64,000 nt of DNA from positions 48,154,293-48,218,292 of the forward strand of contig NC_077238.1 in assembly GCF_947179165.1 (NCBI RefSeq), written 5' to 3'. The DNA comes from Solanum dulcamara (lineage: Eukaryota > Streptophyta > Magnoliopsida > Solanales > Solanaceae). Both the position numbers and the translations under genes were made by a program. Positions 57,701 to 64,000 of this stretch are shown piece after piece (the stretch's first letter is position 1; each line of letters starts with the position of its first letter). The notes under the pieces are model-generated. The model made no database searches. It was not told where the DNA came from and saw only the letters and a program-made list of their open reading frames with translations.

Positions 57701-57860
57701 AAATCTTTTAGGCTCAGCTAGTGACTCTACAATGTTCCCACTTTTGTTTAGTGTGCCTTTATGAATTCTGCTGCAAGAAATCACAGCTAAGATCAAGTTG
57801 TTAACACTAACACAAATAACTAAGAAACGTTAAAAATAAATAATTGCCAAATTTAAATTC

Positions 57861-57876
57861 TCCGGTAATGGCACCA
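57861..57876 (-). other. Element C primer-binding site
   Basis: The minus strand reads TGGTGCCATTACCGGA, a decayed TGGCGCCGTTGCCGGGG (tRNA-Asp type), 6 bp inside the 5' LTR. Confidence 0.85.
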
Positions 57877-57882
57877 AAAACT

Positions 57883-59239
57883 TGTTTCTACTTGAGGACA
57901 TGAAAGTGTATGTGGTCATAAAAGTAATAAAGTGGCTCCTTACAGAATTAGATTGCCAAACTCAAAGGACTTTAAATAGGTGTGAGTAATATCTCCAGTT
58001 AACTAATTGTTCGTGTGTATTGCAAAAAGGTTGATTTTAATTATATTGTCTACTAAGTTATTGAAATACAATTAAGAAGTAGTTCAGAACTTTAATTAGT
58101 TCTGATCAAATGAGTAAGTAATTTCAGGGTTGTAGCACTTGTAAATTTCAGGTCTAACACACTTTACTTTTGCATTTAATGAGTCTTTGAATTACTGATT
58201 TACAGGGTTAATTTTACAATCATGGTCTCCCTACCTCTAATTGCCTACCTCTGTTGATAACCTAACTACATCGTTAAGCAGGGATAGGCATGAACCAACA
58301 AAGATGCATTAATCCTATCATCTTGTTTATTAACCAAGTATGGTGTATAGATATGTGTCATGGTCATCCTATACACGAATCATCCTAGGCAATTCTAGAA
58401 CAAATATACTCCTTATATTCTGGTGTTCTATCTCTTTTCCGTCTTTCGAGTTCCGTGTAGACAACTTATGTATTTTAATGGTGATCAAACATTAAAATAG
58501 TATAAATGAGCATATACGAGCATTTAAATGAAAGACACCCTTTTTAACCGAAGAAAACTATATTAAACCTTCATCTTATGACTACAACCCTAGAACAACG
58601 GATTCTAGCCACTCATAATCTTTTGAAGAATCAAAAAAAAATTAATAGCATAAAGAATCAACTTATAAATGAAAGAGCAGAAGAAATAAAGCCCTAGGAG
58701 AGTTCTCCTTTCATCTTCCTTCGTCAAAACCTTAATTAAAAATTAAATGTTTTAAAAAAAAATACAAGTGGACTATTTATAGCCTCAAAAGATTTGAAGT
58801 TGCAATCTCTGAATAAAAGTCCGTGATGTGGAGGTATTTCTGTGAAGTGCAATTTTTCATTTTCTTCTTCGATGGAAATTGTTCATTCTAGAACCAGGTC
58901 CATGACACGGACCTGGCACACACGACACTATTACATCAAATAAACTCCGAGTGTTGGAATTAATTTGTTGAAGCTTAATGCGCAACGCGTAGACACTCCT
59001 ATATGATGCATTTTCTTCAAATTTATTCCCAACTTCTCCTTTAAGCTCTCTTTCAATTCGTTCATATTTTGAATATCCATTCTTTCTCATTTAGCCATGA
59101 GTGTGTCTAGTCATGTTGGTTAGCTATATTCATACACAAATGCTCTACAAAATTAATTAGATTATAAGAATTTGCTCTCAATATCTACTATGAACATGGA
59201 TTATTTTGACTATTGGATGCATAAATGCACCCTAGATCA
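57883..59239 (-). repeat. Element C 5' LTR
   Basis: Starts (minus) TGATCTAGGGTGCATTTATG at 59239 and ends CAAGTAGAAACA at 57883. It is homologous to 47148-48402, with extra sequence near 58440-58520 absent from the other copy. Confidence 0.9.
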
Positions 59240-59244
59240 CTAAT

Positions 59245-60914
59245 AATAATGTTCTTCTAGGTATTATAATAGCACAATGGTCATATGTTAAGCTTTGGAG
59301 TCAATCTAGTTGCAAAATAAAGGTCGGAAAAAGTTATCGTAAGTTTCTCCTATAATTATTTTTAAACATTGGGTCAAATGTTTAAGATTATTTCTCCAAA
59401 TATATAAAGATTTATGGGTCCCATAACCTGTAAAATTGAAGATCTACAAGTTTATTTTTCAACCTAAAAATGCAACATAACAATGACATAGGAGTAAAAC
59501 GTTATGATAGTTTTACCGCGGACTGTTTGAGCTGAAACACGATCGCAAACTGGGTCAGGTCAACAATTTGGTGAAGTCATATTTTGGACGTTTTAAGCCA
59601 TCAAATCATTCTATTTCAGCTCAAGAACAGTTATCAAGCTGAATATAAGGTTCCATGATGTTCTTTAGTGATTAGGGTGCGTTTTTAACAATTTCTACCA
59701 TTAAAGTTTGCCCCTATGCCTAGAAACGCGATCTCTACGCATGTCAACTATTTTTTCCTTCTATTAGCTGCGTTGATATTTTTAGAAGATAGGACTTTGT
59801 AGTTAATGATATTTTCTCAAGCTTTACATTATTTTGCTAAGGTAATCATCTCGGGACTCTTTTATGATCATTTTTATGAAGTTCTACAGACCTTTTTCCA
59901 AGTTATAATTCTATGAAAATCTACTGATTTAAGCTCAATTATGAACTTTTTATAGGTGCATATAAGTTGCGTATATATATATTTTTGTGAAGCCTAGGAT
60001 GTAATGAAAAACGTTTTTGAAGGAAATATGGGCATTCGGACATTCGTTGGAAAGCTATGTTAGGTCTAAGTTTCGTCCTTCCTTTTAGCACGAATTCTGG
60101 AAAACTCCTAAAATGCCAAATGTGATATTTTGCTATTCTATTGCTAGAAATACCTTCTGTGAAAGGCATTGGGATTGCAGGCTGAAGTATTTTTATGAAG
60201 CTATTAGGTTGATATTCCACTCGATCGGTTAAATAGGATATTCGACATCTATATATGTCATTTTGTCGGCTTTCTTGACTATATGTCCATATGTGTGAAT
60301 TCTTATACCTCTTTGGGTGGTGTGAATTAAAAATATTATGAAAGGCATTTAGTATTTAGAATCATTCCTTCTTCCTTGTTAAAGTACATTTTAAAAACTT
60401 TAAAGTAACATCTCGATTTTCAAAAATCTCAAAGATAATTTTTATGTTCAAACTACAAAAATACTTGATTTTTGAAAATACTTTCTTTTACTAATTATCA
60501 AGGAATCAGGTATAAGAATTAAGTGAAGCACCTTAAGATCCTTATGAACATATTGAGGGTTAAGTTATCTTTCTAAGAAGTCAAGTTAAGTTTTCAAGCT
60601 TATTTGAAAAACGTATGAGATTCCACGAGATATTTGCATGTGATACGAAAGTCATTATGAGATTATGAGAATAAGTGTACTAATGAGCCATGATTGGCTA
60701 AGTTCTTTTTATGGCCTGATATGTGCATTCAAAGTTCATATCATACATGGCATGTTATGCATGGACTCCGAGCTATAATCGAGGTTAATAGGCCTATTTT
60801 CCCAGATGATTATATATATTGTATAGATGGTCACAGATTGATAATATGATGCTGGTTAGCTACAGGAAAGACTGTCATTGCTAGCATTTAGTTGGGTATG
60901 GAATGCCTTTGCAT

Positions 60915-60969
<55 letters not shown>

Positions 60970-61648
60970 TACACAAGCTTACCATGTATATTTGATTACT
61001 ATGAGATCATATGTCATCCATGGAGGCTATTTTCATTACCCTTTTTGCAATAGCTATTTATGATTTTATTTTCTGCCTTACATACTAGTATAATTTATTT
61101 CGTACTGATGTCCCATTGCCTAGAGACACTGCTTTTTTGTTTCATGCGTGCAGGTCCTGGCAGGGATTCTGATCGACCCCTCCTCTAGGATTTAAGGTTT
61201 AGCTGTGAGTTGGTAAGCTCCACCTCTTCCTAAAGCTTTCATAGGATTTTTACTTTTGTTGTATAGTTTGGGTTTAGACAAGGCCTTGTCCCGATAGTGC
61301 TTATGCCACTCTTAGTGAGCATTGTGGACACAGTTTTCTGGGTTTCTTTTTTGTAGCTTTTAGTCTTCAGCCCATAGTCTTGACATGTATATATATGTAT
61401 GTATGCATGTATGTCTTCAGTTGTGGCCGCGTCAGCTAGCTTGCACTTTATCATCTTGGCTTATCTACCTTTGTTTATGACTTATTATTATTCAGGTCAT
61501 GACCTTAATGGTATAAAATTTATAATTCAGATGCTGTGTTGCCAGATCTTTTGGGCCTCCAGTTTAGTTACGTAGTATGTTCTATGGCTAACTCGACCAA
61601 ATGCGGTATCAAGGGTCAATTGCACCTCCCCTATTTTGAGATGTGACA
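59245..61648 (+). repeat. Element D 5' LTR, second piece
   Basis: This resumes the alignment with LTR E directly after the CTAAT duplication and ends GAGATGTGACA at 61648. With 46889-47147 the LTR is about 2.66 kb. It holds an (AT)n microsatellite. Confidence 0.9.
60917..60966. repeat. (AT)25 microsatellite in the D LTR
   Basis: About 25 AT units. The matching place in LTR E (near 31905) has only a few, so the expansion postdates their split. Confidence 0.95.
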
Positions 61649-61652
61649 AACT

Positions 61653-61664
61653 TAGTATCAGAGC
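61653..61664 (+). other. Element D primer-binding site
   Basis: TTAGTATCAGAGC-type sequence 4 bp after the LTR end, matching initiator-Met tRNA (TGGTATCAGAGC). Confidence 0.85.
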
Positions 61665-61880
61665 ATGTCGTATCCCAAGGAGTCCCCAAGTCATGTCTAG
61701 TGGAGCCTTTCTTATGGGTGTCTTGTTCACCACACTTATAATCAAGAGGCTATGAGGCATTTAGGAATGGTTGCATTTCTTTTGATTAATAGATCGAGCA
61801 ATAGAGAAAAGCTATAAGAACATTTGAAATCTAAATCATGCTTTATGACTCTTACATAAAATGATACCTACGCTCAGGAG

Positions 61881-63120
61881 ATGACACATCGAGAGAGAGG
61901 TATGGATCCAGGTGAATGTACCAGTCGTTCCTCACCTGGTCAGAGGGATAGATTTCCCTTGGAGGCACACTGTAAGTCTCCAGTACCTCTAGTACCATCT
62001 TCCCCAGTACCTATTAAAGCCCAAGGAGATGTAGTACCCCAGTCTCACCTGTTCCATGGGTACCTAAGGAAGCTAGGGACACAAAACCTGCAACACCTGT
62101 TGTTACCCCATAAGAGACTAGGAGCAGAGGATGGGAGAGGTAGTTCAGTTGTTGACTAGGAGGGTTTCTATGAATGAATGACATTTAGAGTCAGGAGCAG
62201 ATACTCAGAGAGATCGGGCAGAAAGATCGAAGGTATGAGAGTTTCTTCACCTTGCCCCTTCATTATTTATGGGATCTAGTTCTAGTGAGGATACCAGGAC
62301 TTTATAAACCATATGTATAGAGTATGAAGGGTGATGTGCGCCTCCATCACCAAGGCTATGGAGTTGGCTTATTTTAGGCTATGTAATGTAGTTTTCTTAT
62401 GGTATTACGTGTGGGAGGGATCTAGAGGACCTAATGCTTCACCAGCAGAGTGGGAGGGATTCTCTAAAGCCTTTCCAGTAGATTATCCACTGCAAGAGGT
62501 TCAAGAGGTGTGTCTTGATCATCTTATCTGCTTGATGCAAGGGGATATAAGTGTGAGGGATTATAGCCATAAATTTAATTCTACGGTGAGGTATGCACCT
62601 GATATCATACGTATCATGAGGGATAGAGTTCATCGTTATGTGGATGGTTTGGGGGATCATCTAATCAAAGACTAGGGTAGCATCGCTATCGAATGATGTA
62701 GATATTTCCCGCATACAGGCTTTTGCTTAGACTGTAGAGGACCTTTCTCGTCGGATTCGTGATACCCATAAGGACTGGAAAAAGAGTAAGAGGGACCATA
62801 CTATGGGTTTGTATAGGGAGCCATGAGGTGATTTTAGGCCCCCAAAACCTCGATATCCACCTCGACCAGTAAGTAGTATCAAGTCACAGATGCAAGGTTA
62901 GTGATTTGATCGTTATATTCAGTCAGGATTGGGGAAAAGCTCACGTCCAGCCTAAGGGGCGTCAATAGGAGAATTTCGCACAGATGAGACATCCTACTTC
63001 TTCTTGTACATAGTGCGATAAGATGCACACCGAGCAGTATAAAAAGGGTTCAGGTGCATGTTATCATTATGGATAGACATGACATTTTATTAGCCAGTGC
63101 CCGGGGTTAGATAGAGGTGC
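61881..63120 (+). pseudogene. Element D gag remnant
   Basis: The first frame (61881-62159) has a Pro/Ser-rich start. The capsid part (62331-62675) shows PAEWEGFSKAFPVDYPLQEV, LMQGDISVRDYSHKFNSTVR and DRVHRYVDGLGDHLI, which are Ty3 Gag blocks. At about 63005-63110 two cysteine clusters remain (CDKMHTEQYKKGSGAC and YHYG...HFISQCPG) with stops inside the knuckle. Confidence 0.86.
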
Positions 63121-63239
63121 ACCAACTAGGCCTTCAGGATCCATAGCAGCTTTTTTACCCTCAGTCCGTGCTCCTTAACTAGGTACAGAGTTTACTCAGG
63201 GCCATGGTAAGGGGAGAGATGGAGGAGACACCTTAGGTT

Positions 63240-64000
63240 TTAGCAGTGCCCAAAAACCATTTTTATGCACTCGCAAGGTGACAGGATTTAGAGGCATCCT
63301 CAGATATTATCACAGGTATATTGATGATACATACTCATGTTGTTTATGCATTAATAGATTCCGAATCTACATTATCATATATTACTCCATTTAATGCTGG
63401 TAAGCTTGATATGAGGTCTGAGTTGTCTATGCTATTTGGGGACTCTATTGTAGATAGTCATGTCTATTGAGGTTGTAAAGTTTTAATTAATGATCGTCCA
63501 ACCTCCGCCGATTTAATTGAATTCATTATGCTAGACTTTGATGTCATTATAGGTATAGATTGGTTGGCAAATTGTTATGCTAATGTTGATTGTCGTGCAA
63601 AGCTGGTCCGATTTTATTTTTTCCCGGCAACCCCATCCTTGAATGGAAAGGTAATACAGCCGCGCCCAAGGGTAAGTTTATTTTATACCTTAGGGATATG
63701 AAGCTTATTGCTAAAGGTTGTATATACCATATGGCTCATGTAAAGGATATAGAGAAGGTGCCAGTGACTCTTCAGTAAGTTCCTATTGTGAATGAATTCC
63801 CGATAGTATTCCCTGATGAGCTTCCAAGAATTCCATCGAAAAGGAAAATTTATTTTGTAATATATTTTCTTTCTGATATGCAATATATATCCACTCCTCC
63901 TTATATAATGGATCCTACAGAGCTAAGGTAATTGAAGGGACCACTGAAGGACTTGCTCGATAAAGGCTTTATTAGGCCAAATACATCTCCATGGGGTACT
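63240..64000 (+). pseudogene. Element D protease and start of reverse transcriptase
   Basis: The protease block reads HVVYALIDSESTLSYITPF; the catalytic DSG is DSE (63357-63365), which alone should abolish activity. FDVIIGIDWLANCYANVDC follows. From about 63780 the polymerase N-terminus begins (VNEFPIVFPDELPRIPSK, PPYIMDPTEL), with a stop in the first helix, then KDLLDKGFIRPNTSPWG up to the window edge. The rest of the element lies outside. Confidence 0.87.

Larger units (their letters stand above)
47148..59239 (-). mobile_element. Element C: 12.1-kb Athila-like Ty3 retrotransposon nested in D
   Basis: The element is bounded by the 5-bp duplication CTAAT (47143-47147 and 59240-59244). It has two homologous LTRs (47148-48402 and 57883-59239) and a tRNA-Asp-type primer site at the 5' LTR. 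Order on the minus strand: gag, protease, reverse transcriptase, RNase H, integrase, a long 3' region with an extra ORF remnant, polypurine tract and 3' LTR. The gag and primer style are those of the Athila/Tat branch. All ORFs are broken. Confidence 0.92.

Overview
This window looks like repeat-rich nuclear DNA from a dicot plant, most probably a member of the Solanaceae (Solanum or a close relative). The evidence is AT-rich DNA with plant-type introns, Tekay/Del and Athila-type Ty3 retrotransposons primed by initiator-Met and Asp tRNAs, an RTE LINE with a (TTG)n tail, short SINEs and MITEs, and a PBS1-type kinase whose protein is very close to known dicot PBS1. The family assignment is by recognition; no search was run.

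The only clearly intact host gene is a PBS1-like receptor-like cytoplasmic kinase on the minus strand (26592 down to 13817). It has five exons and a predicted 467-aa protein with all kinase motifs, the N-terminal MGC lipidation signal and the GDKSHVSTR activation segment. Introns 2 (about 6.7 kb) and 3 (about 3.9 kb) hold a degenerate Copia element split by a PIF/Harbinger-like element, SINE pieces, two head-to-head TRIMs, a MITE and a recent 104-bp tandem duplication. A tandem array with a 162-163 bp period and a foldback element lie upstream of the gene.

Left of the gene (1-12151) is a decayed minus-strand chromovirus (A). A 3.1-kb solo LTR with a 5-bp target duplication lies inside its gag. 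A's right LTR abuts an opposite-facing LTR (G) of the same family. Right of the gene (29.5-31 kb) is a possible promoter of a lost housekeeping gene (site II motifs, telo-box, pyrimidine-rich leader), split by a LINE tail.

From 30.9 kb to the end the DNA is nested retrotransposons: a D-family LTR (E); a plus-strand Tekay element (B) whose 5' LTR is split by an internally deleted RTE LINE; a further 3' LTR (F); an integrase scrap; and a plus-strand chromovirus (D) running off the right edge. D's 5' LTR is interrupted by a 12.1-kb minus-strand Athila-like element (C) flanked by the 5-bp duplication CTAAT. Almost every element ORF carries stops or frameshifts, so these copies are non-autonomous fossils. 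I found no CRISPR array, operon, rRNA gene or convincing tRNA gene. Boundaries without a named motif are approximate.
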